In this document: piece by piece, positions 1 to 8,430 of the stretch | Layout: each line of letters starts with the position of its first letter | How positions within the stretch are numbered: the first letter of the stretch is position 1 | Source of the DNA: JANNVK01 sp031430435 | GTDB taxonomy: Bacteria > Acidobacteriota > Blastocatellia > Pyrinomonadales > Pyrinomonadaceae | Length of the DNA stretch: 64,000 nt | NCBI GenBank assembly: GCA_031430435.1 | Contig: JANPBM010000121.1 | Span: 62,001-126,000, forward strand | Reading direction: 5' to 3' | The notes under the pieces: generated by a model | The model's database searches: none | Seen by the model: the letters and a program-made list of their open reading frames with translations, nothing else | Told to the model about the DNA's origin: nothing | Translations under genes and position numbers: made by a program

Positions 1-564
1 TCCCGATTTACGAAACGGTCCGTCAGGCACCAAAAATAAAACACATAATCCGCCGATAACCGACAGCGTTGTGGTTGAATACAAAACATATTTCCAAGGA
101 AATCCGGCAACAAAATTCTTCAACAAATGCGGAAACGCCGTCCCGATCACCAACGCACCGACCAGAAATCCCAACGATTTTCCGAGTCCCGATTGATAAT
201 AATCCGCCGCTATCTTCATCCCGACAGGATAAATTCCCGCCAGAAAAAATCCGGTCAAAAATCTGAACAAAAGTATTTCGGTCGAATCAATTTGGTCAAT
301 CGTAATGCCAAGATTAAAAAGTCCCGCCAAAATTGAGCTTACGAAAAACACGATTGACGGCGAAAACCTGTCAGACACGGTAAAGATTGCAAACACTAAG
401 GTTCCGGCGATAAATCCGAATTGAATGGCACTTGTGATATGAGCTAAAAAATGTTGGTCAAGATTATGGTCGCGGGCAATGTCGGATATTATCGAGTTTC
501 CCGCAAACCAAAGCGATGTGCAGAAAAATTGCGAAATTACGATGATTGGTAAGGTTCGTTTCAT
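1..564 (-). CDS. MFS transporter, N-terminal part (runs off window)
   Basis: Reading leftwards from an ATG at 562-564, the frame stays open to base 1, giving 188 residues without a stop. The protein starts MKRTLPIIVISQFF and holds about six hydrophobic helices separated by short loops, including FRFLTGFFLAGIYPVGMKIA, which resembles the helix 4 region of major facilitator superfamily carriers. It is therefore the N-terminal half of an inner-membrane transporter; the substrate cannot be told. The C-terminal half lies outside the window. The long intergenic region upstream (565-969) carries a tandem array. Family call is fairly firm, the subfamily is unknown. Confidence 0.75.
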   Translation of the reverse strand, partial: MKRTLPIIVISQFFCTSLWFAGNSIISDIARDHNLDQHFLAHITSAIQFGFIAGTLVFAIFTVSDRFSPSIVFFVSSILAGLFNLGITIDQIDSTEILLFRFLTGFFLAGIYPVGMKIAADYYQSGLGKSLGFLVGALVIGTAFPHLLKNFVAGFPWKYVLYSTTTLSVIGGLCVLFLVPDGPFRKSG

Positions 565-618
565 TTAACAAATTTGATGTCCGTCGTAATTTTAGTTTAT
601 TTAATTTGCTCTTGAAAG

Positions 619-826
619 ACGATAAAAGCGGTTTTTGTGTGATTGTCGAATGTTTAATACTAAATTTCCTCTGTTTATATTAGGTTATCTTCTAAAAAGA
701 GAGGTTATCGTCTGTTTTTATTAGGTTGCCTCATCTTTTAAGCGGTCAACGGCTGTTTTAGAGAGATTATCGTTTGTTTTAGATAGGTTATCGTCTGTTT
801 TTAATCGATTGACGTTAGATTTTTAG
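619..826. repeat. Degenerate ~21-bp tandem array in a 405-bp gene-free region
   Basis: The stretch 565-969 holds no gene I can support. Inside it about ten units of 20-21 bp follow each other. The clearest copies begin at 682, 702, 723, 744, 764 and 785, with the core AGGTTATCGTCTGTTTTTA nearly identical at 702 and 785. Flanking units at 619, 640, 661 and 806 are more worn. Stops occur in the frames I read, so it is unlikely to be coding. The units abut with no unique spacers, so it is not CRISPR. It lies between the start of the MFS gene and the end of the 363-residue ORF. Function unknown. Confidence 0.7.
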
Positions 827-969
827 AGAAAATGCGGAAATATGGAAATATGAAAGAAGTAAGTGTTCGCAGACTTCTGCATTGTTTGGTTTGTGTCGAG
901 ACAATTACGGATACTTCGCAGTCGTAGCGTTTGATCGTATTTGTAAATTTGTAAATCCAACGTATTTTA

Positions 970-2061
970 TTAAAATGAATTTAGTCTTGCTTTTTGCTGG
1001 GCAACAGATATTTTGTTAACAGGTCTTTTACTCAAGACGCTTTTAATTTGGTTAAAGCATGAATCAATATCTTTTAAGTCTGTATCTGTAAATGTATTTG
1101 TGGTTATTCCAAAAGTGCCAAAATACTTATTTCTTTTTGCCATTTCTTTTTCCCACTTACCTTTTAATTCTTGATTGACTTTTAATTGTCCTTCTTTCAA
1201 ATTTGCAACTTGCATATGAGTTGAGACCGGACTAATTTCATAACCAATAAATTCGACACTGTGTTGGTTTAATACAGTAAAGTCAAGTCTATGTTCGTGA
1301 TACGTCTCCAAACCTTTATATCTGAATTCCGGTATTAAAAATGGTTCATTCATAGGGTCACTCGAAGCCTTAAGATAGTCAACATACTTGAGATAAATTC
1401 TCCGTTCATAAGTTGACTTTGTAGAGCTACCAAATGTTATTAGATAGAAGTTGTAAAATTCGTCAAGGTCGTTGAATTTTATTAGAATGTTTTTTGACGG
1501 CTCAATAAGCCCGGTTTCCATAATATGTCCCACAGTCCAGTAACAATAATTCGCTTTCCTTATTTCACTCTTATCGATTCTCCATCCGGTTGAAGTTTTT
1601 TGTGGAGCAATAAGCAAACCGTATATTTGTTTATTATCTCCGAACCAAATCTCCCAAAGCGTTTCGTCAGGTTTTAACCTTATCATTTCGTAAATGTTAT
1701 TATAGAAGTTTCTTTCTAAAAGCTTCTGAGTATACTGAAATATTTTTTCGTCTTTCAAAAGGCTTACGATTCTGTGTGACGCTCTTTGAGGATATTCCTT
1801 ATCTGAGTCAACTGCGTCATTTAATCCTTTAAGCCATTTAGAAAAAAAGTCTTCAAAGTCTAGAAATTGCGTCCTGACACTGTCAACGTAGGTATTATTT
1901 TTGCTTCCTAAAATTGCATTGAGCGAAAGTAGGCTTACGTCGTTGTTAAGTATGTTACTTGCTCTCTTGACGGCTTCATCTCTAAGGTTATTAATTTCTT
2001 GCGTCAGATCACTTTGAATGTCGTTAAGAGTTTCTTCTCTAGGTGATAACTGTTTTGTCAT
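970..2061 (-). CDS. Hypothetical protein, possible nuclease-like C-terminal domain
   Basis: I do not recognise a named family. The 363-residue protein is soluble and charged, with no signal peptide or membrane segment. The N-terminal third is helical (MTKQLSPREETLNDIQSDL). Residues about 245-285 contain PEFRYKG, then HRLDFTVLN, then FIGYEISPVSTHM. This E...D...ExS spacing resembles a PD-(D/E)XK nuclease core with Ser where Lys is usual, but this is only a hint. The gene stands alone, is more A+T-rich than the housekeeping genes nearby and sits beside a repeat array, which fits accessory DNA. The start at 2061 has no clear ribosome binding site. Confidence 0.6.
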   Translation of the reverse strand: MTKQLSPREETLNDIQSDLTQEINNLRDEAVKRASNILNNDVSLLSLNAILGSKNNTYVDSVRTQFLDFEDFFSKWLKGLNDAVDSDKEYPQRASHRIVSLLKDEKIFQYTQKLLERNFYNNIYEMIRLKPDETLWEIWFGDNKQIYGLLIAPQKTSTGWRIDKSEIRKANYCYWTVGHIMETGLIEPSKNILIKFNDLDEFYNFYLITFGSSTKSTYERRIYLKYVDYLKASSDPMNEPFLIPEFRYKGLETYHEHRLDFTVLNQHSVEFIGYEISPVSTHMQVANLKEGQLKVNQELKGKWEKEMAKRNKYFGTFGITTNTFTDTDLKDIDSCFNQIKSVLSKRPVNKISVAQQKARLNSF

Positions 2062-2196
2062 AAGGCTGATTTAAGATATAAAAATATGCACCTTTTTTAA
2101 GGCATTGTTATTGTGTTTATTTTAGCTTAAGAACCAAATCTTGCATATTTCGCCGTAACAATTTCCTTTTCCCCAATTTTATCGCATAATTCAAAA

Positions 2197-2490
2197 ATGC
2201 TAAAAACATTCTGCCTATTGCTGCTTTCCGTTTCAATCTACGCCCAGCCGAAACTGGTTCCGCAAAAGATCACGTTGAAATCGGGCAAGAGTTTTTCATT
2301 AAATTTGCCTGCCAATTACGAGATTATTCCGGCGGCGGAAGGCTTAAAGCGTGTCCGTTTTTTTGCCAAATCGCCCGACGGCAGAATTTTCGTAACCGAT
2401 ACGCGCGATCTGACCGATAACGACATCGGCAAGGTTTATATGCTTGAAGATTGGGACGCGAAAGCAGGGTGGCAAAACTACACTCTATAA
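2197..2490 (+). CDS. Truncated PQQ sugar dehydrogenase-like secreted protein
   Basis: 97 residues. A signal peptide (MLKTFCLLLLSVSIYAQ) is followed by a segment resembling the first part of secreted glucose/sorbosone-dehydrogenase-like beta-propellers: LPANYEIIPAAEGLKRVRFF, then KSPDGRIFVTDTRDL. Full members are roughly four times longer. Here the frame ends at WQNYTL and a clean intrinsic terminator follows directly, so nothing of the propeller remains. It is either a gene remnant or a reduced secreted protein. The family resemblance is from memory of the motif, so moderate confidence. Confidence 0.5.
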   Translation: MLKTFCLLLLSVSIYAQPKLVPQKITLKSGKSFSLNLPANYEIIPAAEGLKRVRFFAKSPDGRIFVTDTRDLTDNDIGKVYMLEDWDAKAGWQNYTL

Positions 2491-2498
2491 AATAAATC

Positions 2499-2528
2499 AG
2501 TCTGTCAATAACTGACAGGCTTTTTTTG
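2499..2528 (+). terminator. Intrinsic terminator after the truncated dehydrogenase gene
   Basis: Arms AGTCTGTCA (2499-2507) and TGACAGGCT (2513-2521) pair over nine positions with one G-T/A-C type mismatch, around a five-base loop, followed by a run of T. This is a standard Rho-independent terminator on the + strand, nine bases after the stop codon at 2490. Confidence 0.8.
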
Positions 2529-2648
2529 TTTCCCGAAAAGTTTACTAATAGACTGCGATAAAACATTTTATTGCCCGAACTCGCGTTAAAATAACTCGAC
2601 TGTTTTTCAATTCCCGCCGAATTATGTTAATTTTTCAATTATAACGAT

Positions 2649-2945
2649 ATGAAAAAATCATTTGAAGCCTCGTTGTCAGACTTGGAAAAAATTGTGCGCG
2701 AATTGGAAAACGGCGATTCGACGTTGGAAGAAAGTCTGAAATTATTTGAAGACGGCGTAAAACTTTCGCGTGAATGCCAAGAAAGATTGTCGCAAGCCGA
2801 ACGCCGAATCGAGGTTTTATTGACTGATTCTAACGGCGAACTGCAACTGCAAAGTCTTGAACCGGAAGAACTTAAAGAACAACGAAAACCTAAGATCACC
2901 AAGCGAATCGTCTTTGACGACGATGAAGATGAAACGCCTTTTTAA
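2649..2945 (+). CDS. xseB: Exodeoxyribonuclease VII small subunit
   Basis: 98 residues. The first 65 match the XseB family: SFEASLSDLEKIVRELENGD followed by LEESLKLFEDGVKLSRECQE, a helical hairpin that binds the XseA catalytic subunit. Exonuclease VII degrades single-stranded DNA in the cytoplasm. The acidic/basic C-terminal tail (KPKITKRIVFDDDEDETPF) is longer than in typical members. xseA is not in the window. ispA follows after 51 bp on the same strand; the xseB-ispA pairing is common in bacteria and supports both calls. Confidence 0.93.
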   Translation: MKKSFEASLSDLEKIVRELENGDSTLEESLKLFEDGVKLSRECQERLSQAERRIEVLLTDSNGELQLQSLEPEELKEQRKPKITKRIVFDDDEDETPF

Positions 2946-2996
2946 CAGACGATGAGAGAGTGCGACGAAGCGAGTGCGAGAAAAACATCAATCTAA

Positions 2997-3884
2997 ATGA
3001 GCCAACTGAAAAACTTTTTTGCGGATGTCAGTAAAAAAGTCGAAAAACAACTTGATATATCAGTACCTTCTGCCGAAATCGAGCCGAAACGCCTTCACGC
3101 GGCAATGCGTTGGAGTTTGTTCGGCGGCGGCAAACGATTTCGTCCCGCACTTGTAATTGCCGTCGGTAAAGCATTTAGCGTTCCGGAAGAAAAACTTTTG
3201 CGGTGTGCGGCAGCGATTGAAATGATTCACACATATTCGTTGATTCACGACGATTTACCGGCGATGGACGATGACAATTTGCGTCGCGGACGTGAAACCT
3301 GCCACATAAAATTCGACGAAGCAACGGCGATTTTGGCGGGCGATTGCCTGCAAAATCTTGCTTTTCAAACAATTGCGGAAGACGAAACGTTGTCTGAAAA
3401 ACTAAGAATCAAATTAATTTCCGAAGTTGCCAACGCTTCCGGAACGCCTTACGGAATGGTCGCGGGACAACAACTCGATTTAGAAGCGGAAGGCAAAACC
3501 ATTGAAATTAAAGAACTTGAACGAATTCATCACAGCAAAACAGGTGCGATGATTTCGTGTTCCGTGCGAATCGGGGCGATTATCGGCGAAGCAAACGAAA
3601 TTGAACTCGAAGCCGTTACGCAATACGCAACTCAACTTGGTTTACTGTTTCAAATTACCGACGATTTGCTGGACGTAACCCAAACAACCGAAGTTTTAGG
3701 CAAAACCGCCGGCAAAGACGTTACAGCCGAAAAAGCAACGTATCCAAGTATTTACGGACTTGCAGAAGCCGAAAACCTAGCCCGAAAAGTTCACGCCGAA
3801 GCAATCGCCGATTTGCACAAAATCAATAAACAAACCGAAATTTTAGTCGAACTCGCCGATTTTATTCTTCATCGAAAAATGTAA
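2997..3884 (+). CDS. ispA: Farnesyl/geranyl diphosphate synthase
   Basis: 295 residues, the usual length for short-chain (E)-prenyl diphosphate synthases. Both aspartate-rich Mg-binding motifs are visible: LIHDDLPAMDDDNLRRG (first, DDxxxxD type) and LLFQITDDLLDVT (second, DDxxD). FGGGKRFRPAL is the substrate-binding GGKRxRP motif. The enzyme condenses isopentenyl diphosphate with allylic diphosphates in the cytoplasm, feeding undecaprenyl phosphate, quinone and other isoprenoid synthesis. Chain length cannot be fixed by eye, but the spacing resembles IspA. It lies directly after xseB and 64 bp before the exosortase gene. Confidence 0.92.
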   Translation: MSQLKNFFADVSKKVEKQLDISVPSAEIEPKRLHAAMRWSLFGGGKRFRPALVIAVGKAFSVPEEKLLRCAAAIEMIHTYSLIHDDLPAMDDDNLRRGRETCHIKFDEATAILAGDCLQNLAFQTIAEDETLSEKLRIKLISEVANASGTPYGMVAGQQLDLEAEGKTIEIKELERIHHSKTGAMISCSVRIGAIIGEANEIELEAVTQYATQLGLLFQITDDLLDVTQTTEVLGKTAGKDVTAEKATYPSIYGLAEAENLARKVHAEAIADLHKINKQTEILVELADFILHRKM

Positions 3885-3948
3885 AATCCGGTACAATCAG
3901 TTTGCGGAATATCTTTGCCATTAAAAGTTTCCTAACGTTTCAAGTTCG

Positions 3949-5526
3949 ATGAATTTATCGCTAAAAAATCTGTGGAAGCCTGCTATTATCGCCGGAGCGT
4001 TGATCTTTTTGTATGGAAACGTGTTGGCGAAACTCGGTTTAGATTGGTGGACAGACGAAAATTATTCGCACGGTTTGCTCGTGCCTTTCGTCATCGGCTA
4101 CATAGTTTGGCTTGAATTCGCCGAATTAAAAAAGACTTTACAAAATCCGTCAATTTGGTTAGGTTTCGGCGGAATTTTATCGGCAATTTTATTGCTTTTA
4201 GCCGGAACGCTCGGAGCCGAATTATTTACTCAACGCATTTCTTTGGTCGTGATGCTCGCCGCAATTATCGTCTATTTTTTCGGGTTTCAACTGCTCAAAT
4301 TATTGGTTGTGCCGTTTGGATTACTGCTTCTCGCCATTCCAATTCCGCAAATAATCTTTAACAAAATTGCGTTTCCGCTCCAAATTTTCGCGTCGCAGAT
4401 GGCAGTTTGGGGAATTCGCGTGTTTGAAGTTCCATCGGTCAGAAACGGAAATGTGATCGAAATTTTGCCGCGCGGAGCAATTCAATCAATCAGTTTGGAA
4501 GTTGTCGAAGCGTGCAGCGGAATCCGTTCGCTGATGACGTTGGTTACGCTGGCATTAGTTTTGGCGTATTTTACCCGCGAAAGATCTGCCGAAGGAACGC
4601 CGTTTTATCGGAATTTCAACTTTTATCAAGCCGTAATTTTGATGGTTTCCGCCGTTCCGATTGCGATTTTAACCAACGCCGCTCGTGTAACTTCGACCGG
4701 AATTTTGACATATTATTACGGAAAATCAATGATTGACGGTTTTGTTCACGAACTTTCCGGCTGGCTGGTTTATCTTGTCGCATTAGTTTTGTTGGCGATG
4801 GTTAATTTTGTTGTCAAGAAGTTTCATCGAATTCCAAACTCCAAATTTCAAATTCAAAAATCCGAAGACCAAAAACCAAAAACAAAAGACAAAAGCCCGA
4901 TGTTCGCGCCGATTTTGGGAACTTTATTGCTCGCATCTTTGTTTATAAATTGGTTTGAAACTCGCGGAGAAGCGGAAATTACTCGTCAAAATTTAAGTTT
5001 AGTATCAAATAATTTGGGCGATTGGAAACAACGCGGCGGTGATATTAAGTTTAGTCCGCAAACCGAAAGTGTGTTGCGGGCAAGCGATTATGTGATGCGT
5101 GAGTACGAGAAAAACGGTTCGGTCGCAAATCTTTACATCGGTTATTATGCCTCGCAACGCGGCGGTGCAACCTATCACTCTCCGCAAAATTGTTTGCCCG
5201 GAGCAGGTTGGGAAATGAAGCAACCGCAGTTGGTTGAAATAAGTACAAAAAACGGTAAGTCGTTTACCGCAAATAAATTTTTCATAGAAAATGGTACAAA
5301 ACGCGAAATTATGATATATTGGTATCTGGGTCGCGGTCGGGCAAACTCAAGCGAATACACCGACAAATTCTTCACGATAGTTGACAGCGTAGTAAAACAA
5401 CGGTCCGACGGCGCGATGATTCGCATTTTGATTCCTGCGGGAAACGATGAGAATTTCGCCGGTCAATCTGCTTTAGATTTATCTTCCGAAATTGCCGACA
5501 ATCTTTCCGACTTTGTCCCCGAATAA
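3949..5526 (+). CDS. Exosortase fused to an EpsI-type domain
   Basis: 525 residues. The N-terminal ~285 form the polytopic exosortase fold with about eight membrane segments. Family catalytic residues are visible: Cys189 in EACSGIRS, Arg246 in LTNAARV and His267 in FVHELSGW. A short linker (~286-310) rich in Lys/Gln leads to another membrane segment and a periplasmic EpsI-like domain (~330-525) with NNLGDWK and YHSPQNCLPGAGW. Exosortases are transpeptidase-like enzymes that process PEP-CTERM-type tails; EpsI proteins accompany EPS loci. Fusions of the two are known. It opens the EPS gene set, and a candidate substrate-like protein is encoded at 8239-8418. Confidence 0.92.
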   Translation: MNLSLKNLWKPAIIAGALIFLYGNVLAKLGLDWWTDENYSHGLLVPFVIGYIVWLEFAELKKTLQNPSIWLGFGGILSAILLLLAGTLGAELFTQRISLVVMLAAIIVYFFGFQLLKLLVVPFGLLLLAIPIPQIIFNKIAFPLQIFASQMAVWGIRVFEVPSVRNGNVIEILPRGAIQSISLEVVEACSGIRSLMTLVTLALVLAYFTRERSAEGTPFYRNFNFYQAVILMVSAVPIAILTNAARVTSTGILTYYYGKSMIDGFVHELSGWLVYLVALVLLAMVNFVVKKFHRIPNSKFQIQKSEDQKPKTKDKSPMFAPILGTLLLASLFINWFETRGEAEITRQNLSLVSNNLGDWKQRGGDIKFSPQTESVLRASDYVMREYEKNGSVANLYIGYYASQRGGATYHSPQNCLPGAGWEMKQPQLVEISTKNGKSFTANKFFIENGTKREIMIYWYLGRGRANSSEYTDKFFTIVDSVVKQRSDGAMIRILIPAGNDENFAGQSALDLSSEIADNLSDFVPE

Positions 5527-5833
5527 AAATCGCATATAATAATTGTTTGCACAAAAAAAGAATGTTTAAAGTTTCAGTAAAAGTTTTTCTGAAACATTGA
5601 ACCAATTAAAAGTCTTTTACATCAACCGACAAAGGTTGGCAACGATTTCGTCGAATAATGTTTCTAATAACGTTTGCCGAAGAAACAAAAATCGTTTGAT
5701 AAAAAAGAGTTGAAAATTCCTTGACCAAATATCTTTAGTCGCAAGTTGCCCTTGTAATCTAATAATTTGGAAAAACTTATCGATTATAAATTTTGTTGCC
5801 CAAGATTTACAGTTATAAATTTTTGCAGGAAAA
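5527..5833. other. Gene-free stretch before the TPR lipoprotein gene
   Basis: About 307 bp with no ORF that I would call. It holds an inverted repeat, GTTTCAG (5571-5577) and CTGAAAC (5589-5595), which could form a hairpin after the exosortase gene; the run of T lies in its loop, so it is a poor terminator. A TATAAT occurs at 5535-5540 without a matching -35 box. I searched for a sigma-54 GG-N10-GC pair, as reported for some PEP-CTERM genes, and found only near misses. Confidence 0.4.
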
Positions 5834-5845
5834 GTGTGTCAAAAA

Positions 5846-8224
5846 ATGAAACTGAAAGAGTGCCGAAAAATTTATCCCGTCGTTCTGCTTGCCGTTATTC
5901 TCGGCTCGATGTTCGCCTTTACTTCGTGCGGAGCCGGCAAGGTTAAACTGTTGGCAAAAGGCGAAGAATTACTTAAACAACGAAAATTCCAAGAAGCCAA
6001 AATGCAATTTCGGGCAGTTTCCGATATTGATAAAACTTCGGGCGAAGCATTTTGGGGAATGGCTCGCGCCGACGAGCAGATGGGAAATTTCTTTGAAACA
6101 ATCGAGGATTTACGCCAAGTTGTTGCTCTTGACGCAAACAATTTGGAAGCCAAAAGTAAACTCGGAAATTATTTTTTATTGCTTGATCCGCCGCAGATTT
6201 GGGAAGTTGACAAACTGCTTGCCGAAATTTTCGCGGCAAATCCGAATTTTGTCGAAGGACATATTTTGAAAGCAAGTTTGATGTCCGCGCAAGGCAAAGC
6301 AAACGCCGAAGTTGTCAAAGTTTTAGAACAGGCAATCGCGCTTGAGCCGACCAAAGTCGATTCGTATCTGAGTTTGGCGCGTTTTTATCAAAAAACCGAA
6401 AATCCTGCCGAAGCCGAAAAAACAATCCAAAAAGGAATCTCCATTGCCCCGAATTCAGCCGCAGGCTTGCTTGAATACGGCAGATTTTTGGCTTATTCAA
6501 ACCGCAACAAAGAAGCCGAAACACAATTTAAGAAAGCAACCGAAGTTGAAGCCGAAAGTTTTGACGCGCACGAAGCCTTAGCGCTTTTTTACGTCTCGCA
6601 ACGCGATTACGAAAAAGCCGAAGTTTCGTATAAAAAACTGATCGACGCACAAAAAAACAGCTCTGAAAGTCGCGTTATGTTGGCTGATTTTTATGCGGTT
6701 GTCAGACGCGAAGACGAGGCAATCAATACGTTTCAGGCAATTTTGAAAGACACGCCGGAATTCGTGCAAGCGCGATACAGACTCGGCGAAATTTATTTGC
6801 AACGCAAAGAATCCGACAAGGCGAACGAACAAGTCGAAAAACTTTTGGCGATCAACGATACCGATATTGAAGCATTAATTCTGCGTTCACGTTTGAAATT
6901 ACAGCAAAATGACACGGAAGCCGCGATTAAAGATTTGGAAGAAGTTTTGAAAAAGAAACCGAGTATGAAATCGGCGTTATTTTTTATGGCTCAAGCCAAA
7001 CTTTCGCTCGGACAAACTGACCAAGCTCGCGCGTTTATCAACGATTTAGAAAAATATCACCCGAATTATTTATTCAGTAAATTGCTTCATATTCAAGCAA
7101 GTTTTCTCGGAAACGAACCGACCAAAGCGTTGACGCAATCAAACGAATTGCTCGAAAATGTCAAAAGCGCTTTCCCGAATGCGGAAACGACTCAGCAAGA
7201 TTTAGAAGAACTTCGCGTGCGGGCGTTGAGTTCGCGCGGGTTGGCAAATGTTCAACTCGGTAAATTAGCCGAAGCCCGAACCGATTTGCAAGAGGTTCAA
7301 AAATTGTCGCCGAATTCCGCAAGCGCGATGCTTAATCTGGCGAGAGTTTCGGTTGCCGGCAAAAATTTTACCGAAGCGCAAAGTCTTTATGAAAAAGCGT
7401 TGAGGTTGGACGCGAAAAACTTTGACGCATTAAACGGCTTGGTCGGCGTTTTGGCAAAGCAAAAACAATTTGTCCAAGCACACGCCGAAATCGACAAACA
7501 AATTACTGCCAACGCCGCCGATAAAAAGATTTTGCCCGCGTTGCATTATTTGAATGCGGACGTTTTTACGAGCGAGAAAAATCTTGCGTCAGCCGAAACC
7601 GAACTCAAAAAATCAATCGAAATCGACGATTCGTATCTGCCCGCATATTCGGCGTTCGCGGGAATTCTGATCGGTCAAAATAAAACCGACGAGGCAATCG
7701 AGCAGTATCAAAAAGTTGTTGCCAAAAAGCCTGATTCGGCGGTTTATACGCTGATTGCAATGCTTTACGATGCGAAACAATCTTTTGACGAAGCAGAGAA
7801 AAATTATCGTAAAGCGCTTGACTTAAATCCCGATAACGCGATTGCCGTCAACAATTTAGCGTGGAATATAGCCGCGAACGAAAAAGGAAATTTGGACGAA
7901 GCATTGACCTTGATGCAAAATTTGGCGAGTAAAAACCCGAACACGGCAGGTTTTCACGACACGCTCGGTTGGGTTTATTTCAAAAAAGGTTTATACGCTC
8001 CGGCAGTTGAAAGTTTGAAAAAAGCGACGACAGTCGATGCGGCGGATGCAACCCAAAACGGACGTAATCCGAATCCCGCATATCGCTTGCGGTTGGGAAC
8101 GGCGTTGGCTTCGGCGGGCGACAAACCTTCGGCAAAAAAAGAAGTTGAAATTGCCCTGAGAAGCGAAAAGGATTTGAGCAAAGCAGATGCTCTGTCGGCA
8201 AAAAATTTGTTAAGCAGTTTGTAA
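5846..8224 (+). CDS. PrsT-like TPR lipoprotein of the exosortase/EPS system
   Basis: About 792 residues from ATG 5846; a GTG at 5834 in the same frame adds four residues, and the AGGA at 5827-5830 is poorly spaced for either. A lipoprotein signal is clear: a hydrophobic stretch then FTSCG, with Cys28 as lipidation site. The rest is at least fifteen tetratricopeptide repeats (for example FDEAEKNYRKALDLNPDNA). Long TPR lipoproteins of this type (PrsT family) occur beside exosortases and EPS genes, where they are thought to help polymer export across the periplasm. The position between exosortase and chain-length genes supports this. Confidence 0.85.
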   Translation: MKLKECRKIYPVVLLAVILGSMFAFTSCGAGKVKLLAKGEELLKQRKFQEAKMQFRAVSDIDKTSGEAFWGMARADEQMGNFFETIEDLRQVVALDANNLEAKSKLGNYFLLLDPPQIWEVDKLLAEIFAANPNFVEGHILKASLMSAQGKANAEVVKVLEQAIALEPTKVDSYLSLARFYQKTENPAEAEKTIQKGISIAPNSAAGLLEYGRFLAYSNRNKEAETQFKKATEVEAESFDAHEALALFYVSQRDYEKAEVSYKKLIDAQKNSSESRVMLADFYAVVRREDEAINTFQAILKDTPEFVQARYRLGEIYLQRKESDKANEQVEKLLAINDTDIEALILRSRLKLQQNDTEAAIKDLEEVLKKKPSMKSALFFMAQAKLSLGQTDQARAFINDLEKYHPNYLFSKLLHIQASFLGNEPTKALTQSNELLENVKSAFPNAETTQQDLEELRVRALSSRGLANVQLGKLAEARTDLQEVQKLSPNSASAMLNLARVSVAGKNFTEAQSLYEKALRLDAKNFDALNGLVGVLAKQKQFVQAHAEIDKQITANAADKKILPALHYLNADVFTSEKNLASAETELKKSIEIDDSYLPAYSAFAGILIGQNKTDEAIEQYQKVVAKKPDSAVYTLIAMLYDAKQSFDEAEKNYRKALDLNPDNAIAVNNLAWNIAANEKGNLDEALTLMQNLASKNPNTAGFHDTLGWVYFKKGLYAPAVESLKKATTVDAADATQNGRNPNPAYRLRLGTALASAGDKPSAKKEVEIALRSEKDLSKADALSAKNLLSSL

Positions 8225-8238
8225 GGTGGGAAAGTTTT

Positions 8239-8418
8239 ATGATTTTAGCTGAAATAACAAACGGAAATTTATTGTTGGGCGTGGTTCCCGAATCACTCGC
8301 ATTGTTGATGTTCGGCGTGAGTTTAATCGTTTTTACGGTTGGAGTTCGCAGAATTCTTGACCGCAAAGAAGACGTAAAAACAACGGAAAACAACCTTGAG
8401 AAGTTGGCAAAGAAATAG
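8239..8418 (+). CDS. 59-residue protein resembling an isolated PEP-CTERM tail
   Basis: Starts ATG at 8239, 14 bp after the TPR gene, and ends TAG at 8416-8418, 12 bp before the chain-length gene, so it looks like part of the operon. GGTGGG/AAAG upstream could serve as ribosome binding site. The protein starts MILAEITNGN, then has VPESLALLMFGVSLIV, a hydrophobic helix, then VRRILDRKED. A VPE(S/P) motif, one membrane helix and an Arg cluster is the layout of a PEP-CTERM sorting signal. There is no N-terminal secretion signal and hardly any protein before the tail, which is odd for a substrate. It may instead be a small single-pass membrane protein. Confidence 0.65.
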   Translation: MILAEITNGNLLLGVVPESLALLMFGVSLIVFTVGVRRILDRKEDVKTTENNLEKLAKK

Positions 8419-8430
8419 GAGAAAAAAGTA

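Noticed and set aside
619..826. CRISPR array
   Set aside because: Units of about 21 bp follow directly, without unique spacers, and no cas genes are near.
5527..5833. Sigma-54 promoter as known for some PEP-CTERM genes
   Set aside because: Only near misses such as TTGGCAACGATTTCGT, where the second element is GT and not GC.
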